From contig JBBCGL010000001.1 in NCBI GenBank assembly GCA_037200385.1, positions 3,549,418 through 3,613,417 on the forward strand: 64,000 nucleotides of DNA. The letters are read 5' to 3'. Of the stretch, positions 8,740 through 16,933 are shown piece by piece. This DNA is from Rhizomicrobium sp. (GTDB taxonomy: Bacteria > Pseudomonadota > Alphaproteobacteria > Micropepsales > Micropepsaceae). The first letter of the stretch is position 1; each line of letters opens with the position of its first letter. A model generated the notes under the pieces. The model saw only the letters and a program-made list of their open reading frames with translations, ran no database searches and was not told the origin of the DNA. The translations under genes and the position numbers were made by a program.

Positions 8740-9558
8740 ATGCCTTTTCTCGGCGAAATCGTGACCGGCTTTGCGCATACGCTGATGCGCATCCTGCCCT
8801 ACATGGCGGTGATGGGCGTGGTGTTCGCCGGCCTTACGGTCTTCACGCCATGCAACCCGGGTGGGCCCTGGTGGAAGAAGCGCGGCCTCGTCACCGATCT
8901 CTGCTACTGGTTCATCGTGCCGGTGTTCACGCGCTATGCGCGGATCGGCTTTTCGGTGCTGATCACCGCCTATGTCCTGGGCATCACGACGGAAAAGGGC
9001 CTGATCGCCTTCTTCGAGTTCGGCCATGGTCCGGTCTCGCGCCTGCCGTTCTGGCTCCAATTCGTCCTCTACCTGCTGGGGACCGAGTTCCTGCTCTATT
9101 GGTCGCACCGCATGTTCCACGCCACCCGGCTTTGGAAATACCATGCCGTGCATCATTCCTCCGAAGACGTCGAGTGGATCTCGGCGGCGCGCTTCCACCC
9201 GGTCAACCTGCTGCTGGGCGCGGTTCTCGTCGACGTCCTCGCCCTGATGGTCGGCTTTTCGCCCGACATCTTCCTGATCATGGCGCCGCTCGACACGCTG
9301 ACCTCGGGCTGGGTGCACGCCAATCTCAACTGGACGCTGGGGCCGTTCAAATACATCTTCGCCGGGCCGGTGTTCCATCGCTGGCACCACACGCGCGAGC
9401 ACGACGGAAAGAATTTCGCCGGAACCTTCTCGCTGTTCGACGTGATCTTCGGGACGTTCTACATGCCCAAGGGCGAGCTGCCCGAGAATTACGGCGTCGA
9501 CGACAGCAACATGCCGGAGAGCTTCGGCATGCAGGTGATCTATCCGATCGTGAACTGA
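8740..9558 (+). CDS. Sterol desaturase / fatty acid hydroxylase family membrane protein
   Basis: 272 aa polytopic membrane protein with the di-iron histidine boxes of the fatty acid hydroxylase superfamily: HRMFH (123-127), HAVHH (135-139) and HRWHH (213-217). About four hydrophobic segments are visible (AVMGVVFAGLTVF, FSVLITAYVLGI, LQFVLYLLGTEFLLYW and VLVDVLALMVGF). Family members use O2 to hydroxylate or desaturate lipids such as sterols, hopanoids, carotenoids or fatty acids. The substrate cannot be told from sequence. No lipid genes are adjacent; it lies between pilus genes. Confidence 0.85.
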   Translation: MPFLGEIVTGFAHTLMRILPYMAVMGVVFAGLTVFTPCNPGGPWWKKRGLVTDLCYWFIVPVFTRYARIGFSVLITAYVLGITTEKGLIAFFEFGHGPVSRLPFWLQFVLYLLGTEFLLYWSHRMFHATRLWKYHAVHHSSEDVEWISAARFHPVNLLLGAVLVDVLALMVGFSPDIFLIMAPLDTLTSGWVHANLNWTLGPFKYIFAGPVFHRWHHTREHDGKNFAGTFSLFDVIFGTFYMPKGELPENYGVDDSNMPESFGMQVIYPIVN

Positions 9559-9585
9559 GAGCGGCCGGGCGATCCCGCCGGCCTA

Positions 9586-10026
9586 TTACGGGCTGGCGGT
9601 CTTGGTGCCGAAATCCTGGTGGGCCTGGACGTCGCCTTCGCGGTCCTTGTACCCGGAATCGCCGGGAATGGGCGACGCGTTGCAGCGCGGCCCGCTGCAC
9701 GACATCGTTACCTGCTGGGCGCCGTGGAACACCGTGACGGTCGAGCCGCGCGTCTCCGGCACGCTGACATAGGTGTTCGAGATCTCGCGGCCCGAGGAAT
9801 CGAGCGCGATGACGTTTGTGGTGCCGAAAGCCTTGCCCAGCACGAAGGCATGCCGGTTGTCGATCAGGTTGACGTCGGCGATGACGGAATTGCCGATATA
9901 GACCGTGGCGACCGGGCGGCCGAACGTGACGGTCCGCACTTCGTCCATCGGCACGCTCACCGCGCCGCCGAGCGCGGAGGTGCTCAGCAACCCGGCGGCC
10001 AGAACAGCGACAAGACCGTTACGCAT
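9586..10026 (-). CDS. Stand-alone pilus secretin N-domain protein (CpaC/RcpA N-terminal type)
   Basis: 146 aa with signal peptide (MRNGLVAVLAAGLLSTSALGGA). The ATG at 10026 is preferred over the GTG three codons upstream because AAGGGTGGG lies just before it. The mature part matches the secretin-associated pilus N-domain: VTFGRPVATVYIGNSVIADV, then GKAFGTTNVIALDSSGREI, like residues 45-115 of the full CpaC in this window. It lacks the secretin barrel. Two cysteines in the tail (SCSGPRC) may form a disulfide. It may be an accessory periplasmic partner of the Tad secretin; that role is inferred. Confidence 0.75.
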   Translation of the reverse strand: MRNGLVAVLAAGLLSTSALGGAVSVPMDEVRTVTFGRPVATVYIGNSVIADVNLIDNRHAFVLGKAFGTTNVIALDSSGREISNTYVSVPETRGSTVTVFHGAQQVTMSCSGPRCNASPIPGDSGYKDREGDVQAHQDFGTKTASP

Positions 10027-10098
10027 CGAACCCACCCTTATGTGTTTGCGGAAAGATAGCGCGCGCGGCGTAAAGGATGGCTTAAGCGCGCCGGTGTC

Positions 10099-11514
10099 TC
10101 ACCGCGCGGCACTGTCCCGAAATTGCACGACCGCGTAACGGTCGGCATAAAGCCGGTGCCAGCCGGGGCGGGCATCGAGCTCCGCGACGATCGGCGATGC
10201 GGGAGCGAGGATCGCCCAGCGGATGCCGTGACGGACGAGTTCCTCGTCCAGCGCCCGCGGATCGGGACGGATCAGCGCGGCATAGCGCTCGATCGCCGCC
10301 TCGCCGTACAGTTCGGCGCGGGAATCGATATAGGGCCGCACGCCCGCAAAGATCAGATAGCCGCCAAAGCCGTAGTCGTTCAGCACCGGCGCCGTCCGCA
10401 GCCCGGCCGGCACATGGGCCAGCGCGGTCATCGGCGCCACCGCGGCGTCGCCGCGCGTCAAGGGCAAGGCCAGCCGCACGGCGAACAACGCCGCCAGCAA
10501 GGCGATGGCGCCGGCGCCGAGCGCGCTCCAATTCGCCCGTGACCGGTCCCCGACGCCGAATGCCGCCGCCAACGGCTCCGCCAGCAGCAGCGGCGCCGCG
10601 ACGGCGAAGACGATCTGATGCCGCTGGTGCGCGATCGCCATGTACAGCAGCGCCAGCAACATGGCGGCGCGGACCCAGGAGACCCGCACGCGCCGCGTGA
10701 TGAGCACATAGAGCGCCGCCGCCGACACCGGCACGATCGGTTGGAAGGGCGAGAAGGCGGTCGCTTGCCACTCGCCGACATGGGCAAGCCCCGGCGTGGC
10801 CATCAGGGTCAGCGGAAAGATGACGCCGCCGATGAAATGCGGATTGATCAGCGCGGCGCCCAGTGCGCCCAGCCCGAACACGATCCAGGGACGCAGCGCC
10901 CGCACGCTGCGTTCCGCCGCCAGCGCCTCCAGCGCCAGTCCGCCGGCGAGCGCGAAGCCGAGCAGGAAACTCCCATGGATGTTGACCCAAAGCGTCATCA
11001 CCGGCAGCAGCGCAAGGGACGGCGCGCGTCTCTCTCGCCGCGCCCGCACCAGTTCCGCCGTCCACAAAGCCAGGAGCGGCAGCGCCAAGAGATGCGGCCG
11101 CGCCAGCAGGCTGCCCGTCATGCAGGCCAGCGCGAGTCCGGCGATCGCCGTCTGCGCCTTCGGCGCGAGCCATTGTCCAAGCGCGCGGGCGAGCACATAG
11201 GCCGTCGCCCCGGCGGCCGCGGCGAACAAGGCGACCAGGCCGGCCCAGCCGGCAGCCCGATAGGCCGACGCCATGGTGATCTCGGCCAGCCATTCATGCG
11301 CATCCCAGCGCTGCCCGGCGAACGTGTAGGAGAACGGATCGCTGAACAGGATCGCATGCTCTGCGAGCATGCGGCGGCCCGCCGCGATATGCAGGAAGGT
11401 GTCGCCGTCGTTCAGGACCTGCGGCGCAAAGGCGGTCACCGCAAAGGCCAGCACGGCGGCGCAAAGCGCGATCGCACGTCCCGGTCTCATCCGCACTGTC
11501 CCGGCCAAATCCAT
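10099..11514 (-). CDS. Polytopic membrane protein, glycosyltransferase-C-like, function unknown
   Basis: 471 aa. The ATG at 11514 is chosen because GGAAGGA lies about 6 bases upstream. Around ten hydrophobic segments are followed by a C-terminal soluble domain (DYGFGGYLIFAGVRPYIDSR, then RHGIRWAILAP). The opening pattern NDGDTFLHIAAGRRML...SDPFSYTFAG...DAHEWLAEI recurs in bacterial membrane proteins related to PMT/DUF2079-like glycosyltransferases, where acidic residues in the first periplasmic loop are catalytic. Enzymatic activity is not established. It is divergent from the Flp pilin, so it shares the regulatory gap. Confidence 0.6.
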   Translation of the reverse strand: MDLAGTVRMRPGRAIALCAAVLAFAVTAFAPQVLNDGDTFLHIAAGRRMLAEHAILFSDPFSYTFAGQRWDAHEWLAEITMASAYRAAGWAGLVALFAAAAGATAYVLARALGQWLAPKAQTAIAGLALACMTGSLLARPHLLALPLLALWTAELVRARRERRAPSLALLPVMTLWVNIHGSFLLGFALAGGLALEALAAERSVRALRPWIVFGLGALGAALINPHFIGGVIFPLTLMATPGLAHVGEWQATAFSPFQPIVPVSAAALYVLITRRVRVSWVRAAMLLALLYMAIAHQRHQIVFAVAAPLLLAEPLAAAFGVGDRSRANWSALGAGAIALLAALFAVRLALPLTRGDAAVAPMTALAHVPAGLRTAPVLNDYGFGGYLIFAGVRPYIDSRAELYGEAAIERYAALIRPDPRALDEELVRHGIRWAILAPASPIVAELDARPGWHRLYADRYAVVQFRDSAAR

Positions 11515-11838
11515 GCCCGATCCTTCCGGCGGCATGGGTAATGCAAAGCGATGACGGAATGATTGATCGCCGCACGGCGCGCGCCGTCCGCCGCGCCGTT
11601 AAACGCGAATTGCCGGCTTGCTTTCGTCCCGCTGGTTAAGAACGCGGAAACATTAATCTTAGCGACCGTCGAACGGTGCCGTTTCCGTGCCGTCGCGGGA
11701 CATGTTGCTGCATGCAACCCTCTCAGATTTAAGCCCGCATTAAGCTCGACCGCTTAGTATCACCATCAGTCCAGGTTGGTCTCTCGCCAAAATGATGCCG
11801 GCCGGACGTCCTAGGGTGTCATTATTGTGGAGGCTTAC
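11515..11838. other. Divergent regulatory gap upstream of the Flp pilin
   Basis: 324 bases with no gene between the membrane protein and the pilin. AT-richer than its surroundings, with several TTAA half-sites and one full TTAA-N7-TTAA palindrome at 11729-11743. No hairpin terminator seen. It most likely carries the pilin promoter and a leader. Confidence 0.6.
11729..11743. promoter_or_regulatory. CtrA-like binding site upstream of the Flp pilin
   Basis: A perfect match to the CtrA full-site consensus TTAA-N7-TTAA (spacer GCCCGCA), 96 bases before the pilin start codon. In Caulobacter pilA is directly activated by CtrA, so a site here fits. Actual binding is inferred. Confidence 0.65.
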
Positions 11839-12003
11839 ATGAACAATCTTCTCGCTCGCTTCGTGCGCGACGAGTCCGGCGCGACGGCCATCGAGTATGG
11901 CCTGATCGCCGCCCTCATTGCGGTCGTCATCATCGGTGCCGTGCAGGTCGTGGGTACCAACCTGTCGAGCACGTTCACCACGGTGTCGAACAAGATCAAG
12001 TAA
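11839..12003 (+). CDS. Flp/Fap-type major pilin
   Basis: 54 aa, too short for routine ORF listing. ATG with GGAGG nearby (GTGGAGGCTTAC before the start). It begins MNNLLARFVRDESGATAIEY: a basic leader, then the type IVb processing region in which cleavage is expected before the hydrophobic stretch, with the conserved Glu and Tyr. A hydrophobic helix GLIAALIAVVIIGAVQVVG follows and then a short hydrophilic tail. This is the structural subunit of the Tad pilus, processed by the prepilin peptidase encoded next. Confidence 0.93.
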   Translation: MNNLLARFVRDESGATAIEYGLIAALIAVVIIGAVQVVGTNLSSTFTTVSNKIK

Positions 12004-12034
12004 AGGCATTCGCCTCAAGCGGGTGTTTCGTGTG

Positions 12035-12060
12035 CGGCCGCTTCCTCGCGGGAGCGGCCG
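12035..12060 (+). other. Stem-loop between pilin and cpaA
   Basis: An 8-bp GC stem CGGCCGCT/AGCGGCCG (12035-12042 with 12053-12060) lies 32 bases past the pilin stop. There is no T-run, so it is not a classical terminator. It could protect the 3' end of pilin mRNA or partly attenuate transcription into the assembly genes. Confidence 0.5.
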
Positions 12061-12087
12061 TTCGCACGCCAGGCAAACGGAAGCTGC

Positions 12088-12585
12088 ATGCTCTTCATCG
12101 TCGTCTTCTCGATGTTGCTCGCTTCGGCGGCGGGCTGGGATATCGCCAGCTTCACGATTCCGAATTTCCTGCAGCTCGCGCTGATCGCCGCCTTCGCGCT
12201 CTTCGTGATCGCCGCCGGCATGGCGCCCGGCGCGATCTTCTATCACCTGCTGGCCGGCTTCGTCGGGCTGGCGATCGGCTTCACGCTGTTCGCCTTCGGC
12301 TATATCGGCGGCGGCGACGCCAAGCTTTTCGCCTGCATCCTGCTCTGGATGGGCTTCGCCAACCTGCTCGACTACACCCTGGTCGCCTGCGTAATGGGCG
12401 GTGCACTCAGCCTTCTCATCATCGGCATGCGTCGCCTGCCGCTGCCCAGGATCCTGATAAGCCAGGCCTGGATCGCGCGCCTGCACGATGCGAAGGGCGG
12501 CATTCCCTACGGCGCGGCGCTCGCGGCGGGCGTGTTCGCCATTCTTCCGCAGACGGAAGTTTTCAAAATTGCGACAACGATATAG
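12088..12585 (+). CDS. cpaA: Tad pilus prepilin peptidase (CpaA/TadV)
   Basis: 165 aa, an A24-family inner-membrane aspartic protease with about five hydrophobic helices and no N-terminal methyltransferase domain, as usual for TadV/CpaA. The two catalytic aspartates are visible: WDIASFTIPN near residue 18 and the GGGDAK motif near residue 78. It cleaves the leader of the Flp pilin encoded just upstream and probably of the TadE-like proteins. It starts 84 bases after the pilin stop, with GGAAG before the ATG. Confidence 0.9.
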   Translation: MLFIVVFSMLLASAAGWDIASFTIPNFLQLALIAAFALFVIAAGMAPGAIFYHLLAGFVGLAIGFTLFAFGYIGGGDAKLFACILLWMGFANLLDYTLVACVMGGALSLLIIGMRRLPLPRILISQAWIARLHDAKGGIPYGAALAAGVFAILPQTEVFKIATTI

Positions 12586-12630
12586 CGGTGCCGGCATTTC
12601 GGCCGCATGACTCGTTTGCACAGCATTTTG

Positions 12631-12645
12631 TTAAGCAAATTCTAA
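12631..12645. promoter_or_regulatory. Near-consensus CtrA-like box upstream of cpaB
   Basis: TTAA-GCAAATT-CTAA, one mismatch from the CtrA full-site consensus, in the 97-base gap between cpaA and cpaB. It could give the assembly genes a promoter separate from that of the pilin. Only the pattern is seen. Confidence 0.4.
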
Positions 12646-12682
12646 AGGGTTCTGTGGTCGGATCGCGGCCGAGGAGTGGCTC

Positions 12683-13507
12683 ATGAACATGCCGCGTATG
12701 TTGGTTCTGGGATTGGCTGTGGTCGCCGCGATTGCGGCGATCTTCGTGATGCGCAGCCTGATGGGCGGCGGCACGCCGAAGGCCGCGGCGATCGCGCCGC
12801 CGGCGCCGTCGGTGGAGGTCGCCGAAGTGCTCGTCGCTTCGCAGCCGCTGCAGCCCGGTCAGGCGCTCAACGCGACCGTGGTGCATTGGCAGAAATGGCC
12901 GAAGGCGGGCGTCGACGGCACCTTCATCACCCATGCCGACACCCCCAATCTCGAGACTGCGCTGACCGGCACCGTGGTGCGCGCGCCGATCGTCGAGGGC
13001 GAGCCGATCACCAACACGAAATTCGTCCATGGCGACGCCGCCGGCTTTCTTGCCGCGACGCTCGAGCCGGGCATGCGCGCCGTGTCGATCCCGATCACCA
13101 CCGAATCCGGCGCCGGCGGCTTCATCCTGCCCAACGACCGGGTCGACGTCATCATGTCGGAGCAGATCTCCGACAGTCCGCGGCGCTTCAGCGCCCGCGT
13201 CGTGCTCACCAATATCCGCGTCCTTGCGATGGACCAGACCTACAAGCAGGACAAGGACCAGAAGGTCGTGCTCGCCAAGAGCGCGACGCTGCAGCTCTCG
13301 CCGGCCCAGGCCAGCATGATCGTGAAGGCGCAGGCCGCCGGTCCGCTGTCGCTCGCGCTGCGCGCCCTCGGCGACAATTCCGGACCGGCGCCGCTCGCCG
13401 CGAACCAGCAGCCCGGCGACGACGATTCCGGCGCCGCCGGGGGCATGCCCCGGATCATCCGGTTCGGCGTCATGTCGACAGGTGCGCCGACCGGAAGGAA
13501 AGAGTAG
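12683..13507 (+). CDS. cpaB: Flp pilus assembly protein CpaB/RcpC
   Basis: 274 aa with an N-terminal membrane helix (MLVLGLAVVAAIAAIFVMRSLMG), a proline-rich spacer, then the SAF-like domain (VEVAEVLVASQPLQPGQAL, VVRAPIVEGEPIT) and the RcpC/CpaB domain (MRAVSIPITTESGAGGFILPNDRVDVIM). CpaB proteins sit in the periplasm and interact with the CpaC secretin. Strong RBS GAGGAG. It opens an unbroken run of eight genes on one strand with gaps of a few bases. Confidence 0.93.
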   Translation: MNMPRMLVLGLAVVAAIAAIFVMRSLMGGGTPKAAAIAPPAPSVEVAEVLVASQPLQPGQALNATVVHWQKWPKAGVDGTFITHADTPNLETALTGTVVRAPIVEGEPITNTKFVHGDAAGFLAATLEPGMRAVSIPITTESGAGGFILPNDRVDVIMSEQISDSPRRFSARVVLTNIRVLAMDQTYKQDKDQKVVLAKSATLQLSPAQASMIVKAQAAGPLSLALRALGDNSGPAPLAANQQPGDDDSGAAGGMPRIIRFGVMSTGAPTGRKE

Positions 13508-13509
13508 CC

Positions 13510-14970
13510 ATGCGCAAGGTCCTTATCGCCGCCGCGCTTGCTGCGCTCGGCTATGTCGCAAGCGCCGGCGCGACGCCGCCGCGCGGCGCCGACGCCGGCG
13601 CGCATGTCATTGCGGTCTCGACCAAGGGCGGAACCGTCACGCAGCGCGTGACGCTGGCGCTCAACAAGGCCATCGTCGTCCAGCTCGATGCGGATGCGCG
13701 CGACGTGCTCGTCTCAAGTCCCGACATCGTCGACGCAGTCGTGCGGACCCCGCGCCGCATCTTCCTTCTGGCGCTCAAGACCGGCCAGACCAATGCCTTC
13801 TTCTTCGATGCCGCCGGCCACCAGCTCGCGTCCATCGACATCCGCGTCGAGAAGGACGTGACGGATCTGGGCAGCATGATCCACGCCGACATGCCCAAAT
13901 CCAACGTCAAGGTCTCGGCGATGAACGACAATGTCGTCCTCACCGGCACGGTCGCGAGCGCCCAGGAGGCGGCCCGCGCCCAGGATCTCGCGGCGCGCTT
14001 CGCGGGCGATCCGGCCAAGGTCGTGAACATGCTGAAGGTCGCCGCCAGCGAGCAGGTGATGATCCGCGTCCGCGTCGCCGAGATGCAGCGCAACGTCGCC
14101 AAGCAGTTCGGCATCGATCTGGCGTCCGCCGCGATCGTCGCCGGCGTGCCGATCGCGGCCTCCTCGGCGCAGCAATTCGGCCTGGTCGGCCGTGCTCTCA
14201 ACGATCTGTCCGGCGGCCAGTTCGGCCAGGTCTGCTCCGGCGGCACCAATCCGCTCGCCGGCCCCTGCACGCTGGGACCCAACAACCTGCAGGGCACGCT
14301 GCATGCGCTCGAATCCGTCGGCCTGGTGCACACGCTGGCCGAGCCGAACCTGACCGCCGTCTCCGGCGAGACCGCCAAGTTCCTTTCGGGCGGCGAGTTC
14401 CCCGTGCCGTCGGGCCGCGACCAGCAGGGCAATGTGCAGGTCGAGTTCAAGCAGTTCGGCATCGGCCTGTCCTTCACGCCGGTGGTCCTCAGCGGCGGCC
14501 GCATTTCGCTGCAGATATCGACGGAGGTGAGCGAGCTCACCAACACCGGCTCCTTCACGCTGCAGGGTTCGGGCGCGGCGGCCGGCCTCACCATTCCCGC
14601 GCTGTCGGTGCGCCGCACCTCGACGACGGTGGAAGTGCCGTCCGGCGGCAGCTTCGCCATCGCCGGCCTGATGCAGCATGCGTCCAAGCAGGTGATCGAG
14701 GCGATGCCCGGCGTGAAGGACGTGCCGATCCTGGGCGCGCTGTTCCGCAGCCGCGACTACGAGAACGACGAATCCGAACTGGTCGTGATCGTGAGCGCCT
14801 ATCTGGTGACGCCCACGACCGCCGCCAATCTTTCGTCGCCGACCGACGGCTTCGTCACGCCGGCCGATCCGGAGACGCTGCTGCTCGGCCATCTCAACGC
14901 CATCCACGACAACAAGCCGGCGGGTGCCGCGCCGACGCCGTCGAGCGGCGTCGGCTTCATCGTTCAGTAG
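13510..14970 (+). CDS. cpaC: Tad pilus outer-membrane secretin CpaC/RcpA
   Basis: 486 aa, starting two bases after the cpaB stop. Signal peptide (MRKVLIAAALAALGYVASAGA), secretin N-domain (about 45-115, GKAIV-type strand and TNAFFFDAAGHQLASIDI), a BON/KH-like linker (NVKVSAMNDNVVLTGTV), then the secretin barrel: VMIRVRVAEMQRN, LAEPNLTAVSGETAKFLSGGEFPVP, and the C-terminal ESELVVIVSAYLV. It forms the outer-membrane channel for the pilus. Confidence 0.95.
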   Translation: MRKVLIAAALAALGYVASAGATPPRGADAGAHVIAVSTKGGTVTQRVTLALNKAIVVQLDADARDVLVSSPDIVDAVVRTPRRIFLLALKTGQTNAFFFDAAGHQLASIDIRVEKDVTDLGSMIHADMPKSNVKVSAMNDNVVLTGTVASAQEAARAQDLAARFAGDPAKVVNMLKVAASEQVMIRVRVAEMQRNVAKQFGIDLASAAIVAGVPIAASSAQQFGLVGRALNDLSGGQFGQVCSGGTNPLAGPCTLGPNNLQGTLHALESVGLVHTLAEPNLTAVSGETAKFLSGGEFPVPSGRDQQGNVQVEFKQFGIGLSFTPVVLSGGRISLQISTEVSELTNTGSFTLQGSGAAAGLTIPALSVRRTSTTVEVPSGGSFAIAGLMQHASKQVIEAMPGVKDVPILGALFRSRDYENDESELVVIVSAYLVTPTTAANLSSPTDGFVTPADPETLLLGHLNAIHDNKPAGAAPTPSSGVGFIVQ

Positions 14971-14981
14971 AGTCGAGGATC

Positions 14982-15665
14982 ATGCCGATGAACCCCAGCG
15001 CGAAAGATTTCCTCAAGGCGGCCTCGCTGCTCGCCGTGCTCGCGGCCGGAAGCTGCGCCGCGCCCGTCAATGACGGGAACGGCCTGATGGACGATCCGGT
15101 CGTCAACCATCCCATCCAGGTGCAGCCCAGCTATCGCGCGATCAAGCTGCCCTTCTCGGCGCCCGATGCCGGCCTGATGCCGGACGACGCCCAGCTCTTC
15201 GATGCTTTCGTCGCCGACTACATCCAGCACGGCAATGGCGCGATTTCGATCTCGGCGCCGGCCGGCCGCGATGCGTCGGCGACCATCGCCTATTTCGGCG
15301 AGCGCCTCGCCGCCGCCGGCGTGCCGCGCGAGCGCATCCTGGTCGGCACCCGCGCGATGCCCGACGGCAAGGTCGAGCTCGGCTATATCAGCTACGAGGC
15401 GTCGACCGCGCCCTGCGGCGACTGGTCGACCAACATGGCCGACACCGCCTCGAACCGCTCCTATCCCAATCTCGGTTGTGCCGTGCAGCACAACATCGCC
15501 GCCCAGGTTGCCGATCCGCGCGATCTGGTGACGCCGCAGCCGATGGGCTCGGGCGACGCGCCACGCCGCGCCACGGTCTACGACAACTACAAGAACGGCA
15601 AGCCGACCGGCGCCGAGAAGAACGCCGAACAGTCCGGCGCCATCGCCGACGTCGACAAGCAATAG
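14982..15665 (+). CDS. cpaD: Tad pilus lipoprotein CpaD
   Basis: 227 aa, ATG with GAGG upstream. Signal sequence ending in a lipobox-like LAAGSCA, consistent with a lipoprotein. The CpaD-family core is visible: an OmpA-like fold region (ISAPAGRDASATIAYFGERLAAAGVPRERILV) and the conserved C-terminal CGDWSTNMADTASNRSYPNLGCAVQHNIAAQVADPRDLV. CpaD is a pilotin-type lipoprotein for secretin assembly. Its place between cpaC and cpaE is standard. Confidence 0.92.
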   Translation: MPMNPSAKDFLKAASLLAVLAAGSCAAPVNDGNGLMDDPVVNHPIQVQPSYRAIKLPFSAPDAGLMPDDAQLFDAFVADYIQHGNGAISISAPAGRDASATIAYFGERLAAAGVPRERILVGTRAMPDGKVELGYISYEASTAPCGDWSTNMADTASNRSYPNLGCAVQHNIAAQVADPRDLVTPQPMGSGDAPRRATVYDNYKNGKPTGAEKNAEQSGAIADVDKQ

Positions 15666-15673
15666 AGGCGATC

Positions 15674-16930
15674 ATGGCGAAGTCCAACGAGCCCGAAGAG
15701 GAAGAAGCGTTCGGCGCCGCGCCGCACGAGCGTCCCGTGCCGCGCATCTCCATCGCCGCCTTCGTCGAGTTTCCCGACACCGGCGCCGCGCTGCAGCGCG
15801 CCGGCGCCGACCGCCGCCTCGCCAAGGCGCATCTGAACGTGCAGCTCGGCGGCATCAACGCCGCGGTCGAGCATTTCGTCGGCCAGGTGACGCCCAACCT
15901 CCTCATCGTCGAGACCCGCCTCAACGGCCAGGCCGCGCTCGAGGAGCTGGACCGCCTTGCCGAGGTCTGCGATCCGACGACCAAGGTGATCGTCGTCGGC
16001 CGGGTCAACGACGTCGAGCTCTACCGCGAGCTGATGCGGCGCGGCGCCAGCGAATATCTCGTCGCGCCGCTCAACCCGCTGCACCTGATCGAGGTCATCT
16101 CCGGCCTCTATCTCGATCCCGATGCCGCGCCGATCGGCCGCGTCATCACCTTCGTCGGCTCGCGCGGCGGCACGGGCGCCTCGACGCTCGCGCACAATGT
16201 CGGCTGGTGCATCGCCGAAGAGCTCGCCATCAACACGACGATCGTCGATCTCGACCTGCCGTTCGGGACGACGGGGCTGGACTTCAACGACGAGCCGAGC
16301 CAGGGCGTCGCCGACGCGCTCTCCGCGCCCGAACGCCTGGACGACGTTCTGCTCGATCGCCTGCTGGTGAAGCGCGGCGATCATCTTTCGATCTTCGCGA
16401 CCTCGGCGCTGATCGACCGGGAATACGAGGCGCCGGCCGACGCCTACGAATCCGTGCTCGATGCCGTGCGCCAGTCCACGCCCTGCGTGATCGTCGACCT
16501 GCCGCATCTGTGGGCGCCCTGGGTCAAGACGACGCTGATCGGCTCCGACGACATCGTGATCGTGGCGACGCCCGATCTCGCCTCGCTGCGCAACGCCAAG
16601 AACCTCGTCGAGCTGCTGCGCGCCAGCCGCCCCAACGACACGCCGCCGCGCCTGGTGCTGAACCAGACCGGCGTCGCCAAGCGTCCCGAGATTCCGGTCA
16701 AGGATTTCGCGGAGACCATCGGTATCGAGCCGGCGCTGGTCCTGCCGTTCGAGCCTGCGCTGTTCGGCCAGGCCCACAACAACGGCCAGATGATCAACGA
16801 GCTCGCGCCCAAGTCTCCGACCGCCGCCGGCATCCGCCGCCTCGCCGAGCTCTGCACGGGCCGCGTCCCGCAGGCGCAGCAGAAGACCCCGCCTTTCCTG
16901 TCGTTCCTGAAGGGAAAGAAGAGAGCATAA
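15674..16930 (+). CDS. cpaE: Pilus assembly ATPase-like protein CpaE/TadZ
   Basis: 418 aa. The N-terminal third is a receiver-like domain (VTPNLLIVETRL, TKVIVVGRVNDVELYRELMRRGASEYLVAPL), followed by a ParA/MinD-like domain from about residue 155. Its deviant Walker A motif SRGGTGASTLAHNV lacks the usual GK-T lysine, which is typical of CpaE/TadZ. VDLDLPFGTTGLDF and CVIVDLPHLW follow. TadZ/CpaE proteins localise the pilus apparatus at the pole. Starts 8 bases after cpaD. Confidence 0.93.
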   Translation: MAKSNEPEEEEAFGAAPHERPVPRISIAAFVEFPDTGAALQRAGADRRLAKAHLNVQLGGINAAVEHFVGQVTPNLLIVETRLNGQAALEELDRLAEVCDPTTKVIVVGRVNDVELYRELMRRGASEYLVAPLNPLHLIEVISGLYLDPDAAPIGRVITFVGSRGGTGASTLAHNVGWCIAEELAINTTIVDLDLPFGTTGLDFNDEPSQGVADALSAPERLDDVLLDRLLVKRGDHLSIFATSALIDREYEAPADAYESVLDAVRQSTPCVIVDLPHLWAPWVKTTLIGSDDIVIVATPDLASLRNAKNLVELLRASRPNDTPPRLVLNQTGVAKRPEIPVKDFAETIGIEPALVLPFEPALFGQAHNNGQMINELAPKSPTAAGIRRLAELCTGRVPQAQQKTPPFLSFLKGKKRA

Positions 16931-16933
16931 TTG

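Noticed and set aside
11635-11656. Second TTAA pair upstream of the pilin
   Set aside because: Spacer is 13 bases; only the pair at 11729-11743 fits the consensus.
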